A stretch of DNA of 64,000 nucleotides. It comes from Acanthochromis polyacanthus. Taxonomy: Eukaryota > Chordata > Actinopteri > Pomacentridae. The stretch lies in contig NC_067113.1 in NCBI RefSeq assembly GCF_021347895.1, positions 2,360,467 through 2,424,466 of the forward strand, read 5' to 3'. Position 1 is the stretch's first letter, and every line of letters starts with the position of its first letter. The notes under the pieces are model-generated. The model was not told where the DNA came from. It saw only the letters and a program-made list of their open reading frames with translations, and made no database searches. Position numbers and translations under genes: made by a program. Of this stretch, positions 48,239 through 59,612 are shown piece by piece.

Positions 48239-51202
48239 AAAACAGATCATTTAACACCTGGTCCGGACGGGTATTCAATTGAGCTCTACAAAGCCTTTGC
48301 AAACAAGTTAACGCCTTTGTTGTCCTCGGTTTACACTGAATCACTTACACAAAAGAAGCTTCCTGAGTCTATGACTCAAGCTACGATCTCTGTGATTCTT
48401 AAGAAAGGTAAAGATCCTACTAAATGTGAGTCTTATCGTCCAATAAGTCTTCTTACATGTGACTATAAAATACTCACAAAAATTTTGTCCCTTAGATTGG
48501 AATCAGTAGTTCCGACAATAGTGAATCCGGATCAAACAGGATTTATAAAGGGGAGACAATCGTTTCATAATCTGAGGCGACTCTTCAACATATTATATTC
48601 CAAACACTCAACCCAATCTTCAGAGTTTGTAATTTCATTGGATGCTCACAAAGCATTCGATCAAATTGAGTATACACATCTTTTTAACTCTTTGCGAAAA
48701 TTTGGCTTTGGCCCTGTCTTTGTTTCTTGGATTGAAACTCTTTACGCAAAACCTCAGGCGAGAGTGAGAACTAATAATTTAAATTCATCTTATTTTCTTC
48801 TCCATCGTGACACAAGACAGGGCTGCCCGTCTTGTCCCTCTCCTTTTTTGATCTAGCAATTGAGCCACTAGCCATTGCGTTACGACTCAACAAGGATATA
48901 CATGGTATTACAGCCCGATCTCACGAGGATTCGTGAAACTGTCACATAAATTTTTGTTTCGGCTTCGTGCGCACCAACACGATTTCGTCATGTTTTTCGT
49001 GCCGCTCACCACGAAATGCACACCAATGTATTTTAAACGGCGGACTTTTCGTGCCACTCAGAACGTATTTCAAAAGAATGTGTATATTATATTTTTAATG
49101 TAAAACCGCGGCGAATCCAACGCTATATTTTGCATGACATCGTCCCTAAACATAACCCTAACCATAATCCTAACCATAACCTAACCATAAGCCGGTGGTA
49201 CACTTACCAATTTGCATAGGAATTTCAAGAATGTCCGGCGGCCGGCGGCCGCAAACGCGATCACACAAGCAGTATACGCCGATGGACAGCTTAGATCGTC
49301 ATGAATCCGCCGGTATAAACCACTTTCAGATGTGATTACCACAGCGAAAAACATTTCGTGGTGAGCGGCACGAAAAACATGACGAAATCGTGTTGGTGCG
49401 CACGAAACCAAAACTAAAACTTACGTGACAGTTTCACGAATCCCCGTGAGACCGGGTTGGGTATTACAAGGGGCGGTCTGGTTCACAAAGTGTCACTATA
49501 TGCAGATGATCTACTCCTGTTTGTAACTGTTCCAGAAGTCTCAATCCCCAAATCCTTAGAAATTATTACTTATTTTGGCAAATCATCTGGTTACAAAATT
49601 AATTTTAACAAAAGCATTTTATTTCCTGTCAACAATTTAGCTCAAAACTCGACATTTCACTCGCATCCATTTAAAATAGCAACGGGTCCTCTGCTATATT
49701 TAGGAGTAAACGTGACAAGCTCTTACAAAGATTTGTTTCAAAACAACTTCAAAAGTATCTTAGTTCAAATCAAAGAAAATCTAAATCGGTGGGCCACTCT
49801 TCCTTTATCTTTAGCTGGTCGTATTAATTCCATAAAAATGGTAATTCTACCTAAAATACTATACCTATTCCAAACAGTTCCGATCTTTTTACCCAAGTCA
49901 TTTTCCAAAGAACTTGACAAGTATATCAGTACATTTATTTGGAACAAAACAATATCTCGTGTGCGAAAGGCGGTCTTGGAGAGACGTAAATCTAATGGAG
50001 GACTAGGTTTACCAAATTTTATGTATTATTACTGGGGCGCAAATATATTTAAGTTAACTATATGGTATAACACCTGTGTGAACGGGACAGGCCCAAGTTG
50101 GGCTCTAATGGAACAACATGCATGCTCTCCTGCTTCTTTGGCCTCTTTGCTGTGTGCACCTCTGCCTTTGGCATTAGGTGCACACTCAAAAAACAGTATT
50201 GTCACATCCAGTCTACGTATATGGATTCAGTTTCGAAAACATTTTGGGTGCAAACAAGCTCTGGTATCTATGCCGTTGTCTCAAAATGCTCTTTTCAAAC
50301 CCTCATTGTTAGACACAGTTTTCTCAACATGGGCTAGAAAGGGAGTTAAAACTGTAGGAGATCTTTGTGTGGAAGGCGGCTTTGCTTCTTTTGAGCAACT
50401 GTCTACTAAATTCAACCTACCAAAATCAAATTTTTTTAGGTATCTTCAAGCCCGTGATTTTGTTCGTACAAAATTCCCATCATTTCCTTTGAAGCCAGAT
50501 ATTTGTCCTTTTGATGAATGTTTGACGCTTAAGGCAAATTGTACAGTATCTCACCTTTATTCCATTATTCAAGGAATAAAGTGTCCGTCACTTTTGCCTC
50601 TTAAAACTCAGTGGGAGGAAGATTTAAATATTGTAATATGTGAAGAAAATTGGCAAAGAATTATAGGCAGAATATACACATCATCCATTTGTGTCAGACA
50701 CAGACTAATACAGTTTAAGATATTTAACCGTTTGTATCTTTCCCAGACTAAATTAGCCAAAATATATCCTAATGTAGACCCCACTTGTGGTCGTTGTCAT
50801 CAAGCTCCTGCTACTTTGGCTCATATGTTCTGGACCTGTCCAAACCTACATAGTTTCTGGTCAGAAATATTCAATACGTTCTCCTACATTTGTAGGAAAC
50901 AAATCACTCCAAATCCTCTTACTGCAGTTTTTGGAGTTGTACAAACTAACATTGGAGCTACAAAAGGGCAATCACAATTAATAGCATTCTCTACTCTATT
51001 AGCTCGTCGTTTAATCCTTACCAACTGGAAGTTGCCCTTACCTCCAAAACACTCATGTTGGGTGAGTGCAATTATGTCTTTTCTTCAGCTTGAAAAGATT
51101 AGAACCACAGTTCAAACTTCATCCGAAAAATTTCAGAGTATATGGGACCCTTTCTTGGAGTTTTATGATAATGTGTTTGATGCACACTCCTTAGATATTT
51201 GA
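48239..51202 (+). pseudogene. LINE ORF2 (reverse transcriptase), interrupted
   Basis: Encodes the copy-making enzyme of an L1-type retrotransposon. Visible order: LTPGPDGYSIELYKAF (48251), RPISLLTCDYKILTKIL, DQTGFIKGRQ, motif A SLDAHKAFDQ, motif B DTRQGCP (about 48812), then a frameshift near 48835 into DLAIEPLAIALR, the MITE, and motif C YADDLLLF (about 49499) with the catalytic DD. Motif D is GYKINFNKS and motif E YLGVNV. From YADD on, the frame stays open for over 560 codons to the stop at 51202, with CGRCHQAPATLAHMFWTC near the C-terminus (CxxC, H, C pattern). Upstream stop TAA at 48236-48238 marks the truncated 5' side. The lesions are one frameshift and one MITE insertion. Confidence 0.93.
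48913..49459. mobile_element. long-TIR MITE inserted into LINE ORF2
   Basis: Inverted ends of about 105 bp: left from CCCGATCTCACGAGGATTCG to CGCTCACCACGAAATG (48914-49019), right from CATTTCGTGGTGAGCGG to CCCGTGAGACCGGGTT (49350-49459). GGTATTACA is duplicated at 48904-48912 and 49460-49468 (8-9 bp). Taking out the insert with one copy of the duplication rejoins the LINE frame as HGITRGGLVHK, so the boundaries are exact. The middle holds a short CCTAACCATAA-type array at 49146-49190. No ORF. Target length suggests hAT-like, superfamily not proven. Confidence 0.95.
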
Positions 51203-51454
51203 CCTCTCTCCTCTGCTCTCTTTACCCTTGATTCCTTTCTCTCATTGTGTTTTTCTGTTTTTATTTTCTCCTTGATTTTTATTTTATTTTATTTTGCCTA
51301 ATATTGTTTTTATTATATTTGTACATTTGACTTAATTTACTTCTACACCATCCCAGGGTGCCAGAGAGGTACATACTACAACTCTGTTGTCTGCTGTTGT
51401 GCACCTGTATAATAAATGTACATTGAATGTGCATCTATATTGTCTAAAAAAAAC

Positions 51455-51482
51455 AATAAAAACATTTTGAAACATAAAAAAA
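51455..51482 (+). promoter_or_regulatory. LINE poly(A) signal and tail
   Basis: AATAAA at 51455-51460 followed 14 bp later by an A-rich end (A7 at 51476-51482). It defines the 3' end of the retrotransposed copy. Confidence 0.8.
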
Positions 51483-51525
51483 GCTATCATGAATCCCTCC
51501 CTGTGTGTTACTGTACTACACTACA

Positions 51526-52980
51526 CAGTCCCTCCAGGAATTCGCGATGTTGCGATCGTACAAATTCATGCAAAATCAACCAGTTTCCGTGAATTTTGCG
51601 CAGCCTTGCAATTTTGTCCAATCACCACAACTTACCCACAATTTTGGCCCACCTCCCGTGACTTCCACCAATCATAGCAGCTCCTAGCGCAAACATAATG
51701 CATGTATGTCACCGAATTCACTTCCTTGTTTATGGTTTGAAGATGCAGACATGTGCGATACTAATGTCTCTCATTTACCAACAAAAATTACTGCTGAAGA
51801 CCGTGATAAACAATTAATTCACTGATGTTCTTCACCAAAACGGAGTTAAACAGTTTGACAACCGTGCAATATCGTGGTGGAATACAAAAAAGAAAAAAAA
51901 TCATCAATTGATACACACATTGTTTTTTAAATACGAAATATTTTAGAACGGCTGAAATGAGCAGACAACAGACCAGACAAATCACCATGATGGAAACTGT
52001 TGCATTCAGATCTGTGAGAGCACTGAAAGAATGAAGGTAAATTAGATTAATTAGATTATTCCAAAGAACACGGCAGAGTTATGTGACGATCGATGTGTGT
52101 GAATCCTTCCTCTGTTACCAACATCACTCAAAAACAGGCTCAGGGAATTGAATGAAGTTTTCAGGGTTGGTCAGAAATGACACAAGGACCAAATGATTAG
52201 ACTTTGGCATTGATACGGCTTAAAGTTTGGATCCACGGATTTGTTAAGGAGTCATAGCGGCACGGCGTCTGATAGCGGCACAGTAACCATGGCAACAAGT
52301 GAACGCTACCTCAGCGGCCTGCTGACGATCACATCATTGTGATCCTCCAACAAATCCACCACTGTGGACGTATCGGAAATGACACAAGGAACAACTGATT
52401 AAATTGTGGGGGTGTTTCTGAGTCCCATCAATTCCTGTCGCCCCCTGCATATTTAGGTCACGCGATTTGGTATGTACACATGCAGAACACACACCTGCGT
52501 TCAGCGCAAGGTCAGGTAATGAACAGTCTTGGTGGAGGACTGTGCTCTCTCAGTGCAGTTCTTGTTAATTGACGTGACAAGCCGTGAGCGTGTGTGTGAA
52601 CATGTGTGCCAGGAAGTGAAATTAACTTTTTAACCCACTGACAGATATGTCCAAATATGACTCATTCAGTCGTAAATGATCATTTTGTGCTGCAAATCTA
52701 CCAACCACATCATGTTAAACCAGTATCTGGCTGCTGCTAATGTCCCACCATGGTGTGCTAGCTTTTGTGGAAATTTCGGAATAAATATTGTCAATTACAG
52801 TGTTGAAACATGTTCTACAAGCTGGAAAAATGCAGCTTTTTAGCAATTGTCACTGTCTCCTGCAATTTCATCACAGCAAATAAGCTTTAAACATCACAAC
52901 TTTTAGAAAAGCTGCCGCGAATTCAGGCATTTTCGGCCGCAACAATCACAAAAAACGCCTGCGAAATCCTGGAGGGACTG
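51526..52980. mobile_element. hAT-like element, 1,455 bp, non-coding
   Basis: Inverted ends CAGTCCCTCCAGGAATTCGC (51526-51545) and, reversed, CAGTCCCTCCAGGATTTCGC (ending 52980) match in 19 of 20 bases and begin with CAG. The flanks ACACTACA and ACTAAACA share 5 of 8 bases and are at best a decayed 8-bp duplication. No transposase is recognisable. A unit containing GAAATGACACAAGGA occurs twice inside (about 52172 and 52376). It begins 43 bp after the LINE poly(A) tail. Confidence 0.82.
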
Positions 52981-54672
52981 ACTAAACAACTTGGCTGTAC
53001 CGGACCACATCCAGCATTCATCGAAGTTGTTGTTATTCCTTCAAAATTCTTTACTCTTTGCAAACATCTATTGAGGACTTACTCTTTACGTACAAATGTC
53101 CAAACCCATGTACAGGACGTTTACCTGCCTCATCTACACCATTCAAATGTGCTGACTCATTGTGTGATTCTGGTAAATGTTTGAGTCATGCCTTCGCTGC
53201 AGCTCCTAGAGGGCAGCTGCAGTAATGTTGGACATCCTTCACAGCCCACTTGCTGTGTTTGTGTATGTGCAAATACTTGCCTACATAAGTACCTGTTTTG
53301 TGTGTGTGTGTGTGCTTGCTGGGATTTTGGAAGCCTGTGCTTTACAAATCCACACTCTGCACTCCCTGCATCATCTCCATTAATCATGGGGTATTCATCC
53401 TGTCCTGCACAACAGAGTCTGCTCATACTGTTAGATAAGCAGATTGCAAGTCATGATACCAGGCTTAAAAGGCCACTCCACCAATTTTCAACCAGAGCCC
53501 TACTGTTTCAATGTGGACAAACAAGATCATTGTCTTGGCTTCCAAACAACCTTCTTGCTTGACTCACCTGAAATATGTTTCTCTACATTTGCATCTTTAT
53601 ATTTGGCACTCCAGTACAACCCAATCTCCAGATAAAATACACTATTTGTTTGCTCTGACAAACACTGCTCAGTACTTTTATATTAGAGCATATATATGAA
53701 CAAATCTTAACATTTGCACTTGAAGCTTTAGTTCCCTGATCTGTGTGTCGGTTCTTTAACTTCAACAAAGTCATTTCAGCTCATTAAAAGCTGATGTAGT
53801 CTGTCTTTGTACTTAAAAGCATTTTCTGTTCATGGAATCACTTTTGTAAATACATTTCTTTGATACTGTTAACTCTGCCTGAGGTTCGTGTTTGCTTGGA
53901 TTCTGTGACAACCCATTTTGGCCTCAGATTGGGTCAATGGCTCACATTATTAAAGATGCTTTAAAAACATCCAACTGCAACTCTAATAAATATTTTACAA
54001 CAGAAATGAGACATGATGATGCTACACCTATTTCAGTAATAGTAAAAAAATGTCATATGCTCGGCAGCCTTTGAAAAATGACAGCAAGTTGTGTTTTGGT
54101 ATCTGGTCAAAGCATCATTGCTTGTTTTTTTGTGTCCTTGTGTTTTTTTCAATATTCTAACACAAGCAAACAGACTATAAGTTTTGAAATAAATTTAGAT
54201 ATGATTCACAGCTGTGGTTTTAGTGATTCAAAATTAAATGGTTCCTCTGTGGGTGAGAATATTCTTTGCTGCTTACAGCTTATGAAAGCTTGAAACGCCC
54301 AAATACTGATGTGTTAATCCCTCTAAGGCCTGTGGAGAAATAATTACAAGCAAATGCAAAATCGGGTACATCAGGCACGGCTCTGTTTTTGTGCTTCATG
54401 AGGGTATTTTAACACAAACAGATCAAGTGTGGATAAGGCAATAGGGGTGGACGCCTGCTAAAAGCAATCTCCCTTTTTTTTGTGTGTGTTTGTTTCTGTT
54501 TTGCAGCAGACTGTATTTGTCTGTTGCTGCAATGTGTGTGCACTCAGGATGTGCTTGTATGTGTGTGTGAGTCAGCAGGGTGGTGGAGAGATCAAGCCAT
54601 CCTGACTGACAAAATGACAGCTCATTATCAGAGACAAACAGCCCCTAAGGGTATGGGACAAACACACACACC

Positions 54673-54675
<3 letters not shown>
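52981..54675. other. unassigned sequence
   Basis: No recognised element. The 124-codon frame 53188-53562 overlaps a reverse frame and has a Cys-Val repeat from a GT tract, so it is judged fortuitous. Confidence 0.4.

Positions 54676-54743
<68 letters not shown>
54676..54743. repeat. (CA)n microsatellite
   Basis: 68-bp CA run preceded by imperfect CA/CCCA units from 54662. Confidence 0.96.
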
Positions 54744-54748
<5 letters not shown>

Positions 54749-56715
54749 TCCATTAGCTGATGCCACTGAATTACAGAAGAGGATTGAGCAGAGAGGATCT
54801 GCTGTTTTGGATTAATTTGATATAACCACCCAAAAGAGTCACTGTGGTAACATGCAACACTGAAATATTGTTTTAATTTTTTATTTATTTATTTGTTTAT
54901 TTTTTGGGTAAATTTAAATACACATTAGCATTTGGTCACTTTAATAGTTGGATTTATTCATATCAAGAATGGATAGCTTGACAATGATACTTTTTTAATA
55001 AACAACCTTGGAATTAAATAACATTTCTTTCTTCTCTCTCCCTATAATTTGGATATGTACTGTGTGTATATATATATATATACATATATATATACACTGT
55101 TGTCTATGTTAGAAATGCTGATAATAAAATGTTTCTTTTAGAGAACGCAATGTAGAAGAAGATGCTTGTGGTAATCTAGAAAGGGTGTCATCACATAGTT
55201 TGCCCAGCAGAGTGGCTTTAGATCCCTTGTTATGCTCTCAGCACTGTCTGTAGCATATGTAGCGGAGAACGCATCAGAGCTTCGCAGAACATCTTGGTAA
55301 CCTTGTAACTAGTTTTTTGAAACACATTGTTGGAATGTTTTTGTTTTGTTTGTTTGTCTTTGCCAGTTTCAGTCAGGCTCTAATACACACAACGCATTTT
55401 GTGAGGAGCTTGTGATTGTTAATACGAAACTGAACAGGGTGCCTAAAATTCTTAGTTTGAAATTGCTAATGTACTGACAAAATGACAGCTCATTACATTA
55501 CATACATAGGCAAACATGTGATATTTTTTGTCTGTACAGTGGCCTACTTCAAACAGTAATCATGAGCTTGCATGGATTTAAAGGACTGGTTTTAGACTAA
55601 TAGAAAGCAGGTCAAAAGTGTAACTCCCTTCAGTATGCCACTTGAAGCTTTACCCCTTAAATCCTCTCAAATTCAGTCAGGTACAGCTCCATAACTGTAA
55701 GGCCTGAAGGAGATCTGAAAAATTCTCATTTTTTAATTATCACCTAATCAAAGTTATGCAGTGTTGAGAGTCAGTAAACACAAATGTCACTGAAACTACA
55801 GTTTTACCATTTTACACTCCTTTCATTGAATGCGCCAAGCTCTGCAACCTTTGAAAAATGGTGTCAGGTTGCGTTTTAGTAACTCGTGGCCTGGTTCTGT
55901 AACAGGGACCTCCAGGGTGAGAAGGATTAAGAGAATAAATACAGTCTATCTGCTGTGGTCGTCAAAGTCCATGAGCTTAAACATGCATATGTCTCTGAGG
56001 GGGCCCAAATAGTCACATGAAATGTGCTTGTGATGTATGACTAACAACATTTTTTGACAAGAGTTAAAGTTCTTCCAAAAAAGAGTCTTTTTCTTTGATG
56101 TCTCCACTCTTACCTGTGGGTATGTCGCAGCAATTATTTCTGATTTAATTCAAACAAGCAGCTCCATCCTTCGTATTGACCTGTTTCTGGAGTCCTGCTG
56201 CACTATACCCCAGCACTGGGTTGCGTTTTTCTTCAAAAAATTATCTGTGTTGCTCAGTTCCCCTAAGTTTCTGGCAACTGCCTTTAACCACATCTATATC
56301 CCTTAGCCAAATATATCAAGTCATCAGATTTTGGAGTGTTTGTTCTAGTGTAGCAGCTTGCTGAGCTCAGGTTAGTGCCAAGTAGACGGAGTAAAAAAAA
56401 AAAAAATACAAACACAGCCAACAGCTCGGATTAGCTGCCTGCTATTTATAGTGTATGGTGCAAAAGTTAGCTAAGTGGGTTGCAGTGATTTGGAAGTCAT
56501 TACTGCTTGTAGAGCAAATGAATAAACCTTTACTAAACGCAGGGGCACCCTCGAACAGAGTGTTATTGATATGATGCGTAACTGTGAAAATGAACCCACA
56601 CAACATCCACAATAGTTCCCAGTACATGAGAATGTATCTTTAAGGGCATTATTCCTGTTTTTAGTACAATAACTGGCTGTTGATCATTATGTGCATTGGT
56701 TAAAAGGAAGAAAGA

Positions 56716-56718
<3 letters not shown>
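54744..56718. other. unassigned sequence
   Basis: Only a short (TA) tract at about 55067-55095 stands out. No exon or transposon recognised. Confidence 0.4.

Positions 56719-56785
<67 letters not shown>
56719..56785. repeat. (CA)n microsatellite
   Basis: 67-bp CA run that makes the Cys-Val frame on the minus strand. Confidence 0.96.
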
Positions 56786-56786
<1 letters not shown>

Positions 56787-58302
56787 CAAAGCTCCTGTTA
56801 TGTCGGGAAGCCTCAGAACATGTAATTCTCCACCAGCACAAATGTGCTAATTTTTGACATGTAACAAAATTGTGATAAAGGATAAATTCCCTTTTTAACA
56901 TTCAACACTCTGGCTGTTACTAAGAATTAAGACTGAGATAATCTGGTGTTGGCATATAGAGAGTCTAATGAGACACAGTATTTCGTCGATGTAGTCTGTA
57001 AGGTGGAAGTGACACACGAAGAGTTGCAGCTTGCATTGTTGTTTCAAACCTCAGGCATCATGAAAGTGAACTTTAGGATCACTGTTGGGACTGGAGCTCC
57101 TGAGGGAATGAGAACAACTCCACATTAATCTAAACGGTGTATACTCATATGTAGCCATAGCTAGCACATGCTATGTAGCACTAATCTTTGTGTGAACAGA
57201 TGGCACGCACTAACAAGCTAGGCTAAATGTAGCTATTGCTGGCATGGACCTACACTGATCTCTGACTTCCTGATCCCAAGCCTCTTAATTAAATGCACCA
57301 TTTAATCTACTCAGTTTTTCGGTCCCTCTGTTGTTCTAAAACAACACTGTTCTTTACTGTTGACCTCCACATCCTGGTGACTGGATCGCTATTAAAGCAA
57401 TTACAATCACACCAAGCCTCCCATTTACAAACAGCATTTTTAATAATGACCAATGATTATGTTGTGGCTGATGATGATTATCAGCAAAATGTAATCATTT
57501 CTTTCATATTCCTCATATTTCTTCAGTTGTCAATACTGTTAGTACCCAACCAAGGGGAATGGCAACAAATCCATAAGGTTAAAAGCACCCCTACAGAATC
57601 CTGAATGAGATTGGATTATCCTTTAGAATATTGATGGGCCTGTAACTGAGCATATGTGGATATTTCACTGAATTCCATGTGGCTAAAGTGAAGGGAGCCA
57701 CAAGTGCAAATACTTTGAGGAGTTTAGCAATTGTCTTCATTTTGAATTGATGCTTGATTTATGAACCATGAAGAGAAGCCCCCTCCAGTATTTTTGACAC
57801 ATTACACAGCGCTTGTTAACATATGCATCAATGTAGCACCAACACATCCATGGTAGGCCACGCAATGTGTCTATAGAGCAGTAGTTAACCATGTTCTAAA
57901 GGTCTACAGGCTGTCAGTCTGGCTACAGACAGCAGCTCACTAATGTCATACAGACAGAGCGTAATAGGCTTTGAAAACATACATCAGTAAGAGTGCAACA
58001 GTTCACTTAGCACTGCAACACTGGAAAGTGAACTGTTTCATGGAGCATGTACAACAAATCAATTGCCTTAGATTAAATAATCAATGTGGTACAAAGTGTT
58101 ACAGCCTGAGACGGCAGACATTCGGAAATAGAAGACTCCAACTTTCCCAAAAAACAACTCATTGACTTTTAAAGCGATGTATGATACAGTTACTATGTCA
58201 GAGCTCATGTAGTGCTAATATAGCTGAAATGGATAAGGGAAGTGCATATCATACCAAACTCCTGAAAGTTCGGAAATTTCATTTTCGAGGATTTGCTGCA
58301 CA
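56786..58302. other. unassigned sequence
   Basis: No recognised element. The 60-codon frame 56946-57128 and 103-codon frame 57293-57604 carry no known motif. Confidence 0.4.
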
Positions 58303-58418
58303 CTGAACTGTCTGTGGTTCTGAAAGGTCTAATTCAAGGTAAAGATGCAAACTGAATTGTTCATGGTCCTTAATCCTCCTGTCATGTTGCGGGTCAAACT
58401 GACACATTATAAAGTTAA

Positions 58419-58452
<34 letters not shown>

Positions 58453-59112
58453 TAAATAAATGTTATGAGTATTTTTTTGTATGAAACTTCCTCTGCTTGG
58501 CTTAATAATACAAAATGAAAATAGTTAATTTCACATATTTGCAAACCCACCCTGAACAGAAGAGTTGTCTTGTGTTAATTTATGAAATAAAGAAAATTCA
58601 AAATGTAAAATACATTTTTTTAAATATCAATGTCATGTAAAATTACTGTAATTTATATGTAGGTCTTTCCAATGTACATATATAAAAGAAAAATAATTTT
58701 AAAATGCAGTTTTTTTTTGAAAAACAACTGAATTATCCTCATTGAACCATGATTTATGAAAGGTAAAGAACACTACTGCACTAAATATCGATTGAAATGG
58801 TTAGTGATGGAATTAAAAATGAGATATAAACAATGTTTATTACGATTATTCTGGTTTCTGATTTCTAGATAATTAAACATGCCCCAGGAACATCATTACT
58901 GTTCCTGAGAAACAAATCTAACAGGAGCATTAAATGTGTCCTTCAGTGAGAAATTGGGTTCTGAGCTGTCCTTGGTTCTGAAGTGTCCAACTTAACTTGT
59001 GTGTGTGTATGGAGCTGGAATGTATTGGTAAAAGCATATCGGGAGCTTTCCATGGTCTGAAACATCTACTTCAGTGCATGGGGCATATTTACCTGTCCAT
59101 GGTCCTGAAATG
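58303..59112 (+). repeat. degenerate tandem repeat split by a MITE
   Basis: A phrase of the form GAACTGTCTGTGGTTCTGAA recurs as GAATTGTTCATGGTCCTTAA (58354), GAGCTGTCCTTGGTTCTGAA (58962), GAGCTTTCCATGGTCTGAAA (59042) and TACCTGTCCATGGTCCTGAA (59091). Spacing is about 40-90 bp once the piggyBac MITE is discounted. The units are diverged, so array limits are approximate. Confidence 0.5.
58374..58929 (-). mobile_element. piggyBac-type MITE, uninterrupted copy
   Basis: TTAA at 58370-58373 and 58930-58933. Ends TCCTCCTGTCATGTTGCGGG then TCAAACTGAC on the left, and ACAGTAATGATGTTCC / TGCTCCTGTTAG when the right end is reversed. The TTAA target and CCTCCTGT start fit piggyBac-type MITEs. It is collinear, in reverse, with the outer parts of 29182-30434. 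556 bp, no ORF, and an (AAT)n run at 58419-58450 near its left end. Confidence 0.88.
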
Positions 59113-59239
59113 TAAGCTGTAGCTGCACCAGCTAACCATGCTGAAGCATATTTGCTAAAATACTGAAGTGTGATGTGTAATTAAAGAGTATAAGCAAAAA
59201 TGCAAGCAAAAGAACTAGCAATGTTGTATGGTTTTTAGA

Positions 59240-59612
59240 CAGTGACACTGAGAAATAGACAGGAGGCAGTGCTGGACGTAGCACACTTTAAAATGTTGAG
59301 GTTCTCTTTGGGAATGACCATCAAGGGAACAGCGCATGTTAGATGTTTTGGAGATAAAGCCAGAGAGGCCAGATTGAGATAGTTTTGACATGTACAGAGG
59401 AGGGTGAATATATCAGCAGAAGGATGCTGAGTTTTGTACTGCCAGGCAGGAGGCCAAGAGGAAGATCGAAGAGGAGGTTTATGGATGTAGTGAAAGAGGA
59501 CATGAAGTTAGTTGGCGTTAAAGAAGTGGGTGCAGAGGCTAGGGTTATATGGTAGCAGGTGATTTGCTATGGCAATCTCTGAAGGAAAAAATTGAAAGGA
59601 AAAAGAAGAAGA
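59240..59612 (+). mobile_element. non-LTR retrotransposon 3' fragment
   Basis: Decayed C-terminal ORF: KMLRFSLGMTIKGTAH then VRCFGDKAREARLR (from about 59290), a stop, HVQRR, then after a frameshift RRMLSFVLPGRRPRGR and SKRRFMDVVKEDMKLVGV (about 59422-59520). These are the terminal residues shared by a common group of fish LINEs. It ends with GGAAAAAGAAGAAGA. The reverse transcriptase itself is missing. Clade assignment (RTE, L2 or other) is uncertain. Confidence 0.85.

Larger units (their letters stand above)
48239..51482 (+). mobile_element. 5'-truncated L1-like LINE
   Basis: Holds the reverse transcriptase and C-terminal part of ORF2, a ~280-bp 3' UTR, AATAAA at 51455-51460 and a terminal A7 run ending at 51482. 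The endonuclease, ORF1 and 5' UTR are absent, as is usual for LINE copies truncated during target-primed insertion. A 547-bp MITE (48913-49459) has inserted in the coding region. A clean target-site duplication was not found. The poly(A) end and the CxxC...H...C tail of the protein favour the L1/Tx1 group. Confidence 0.92.
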
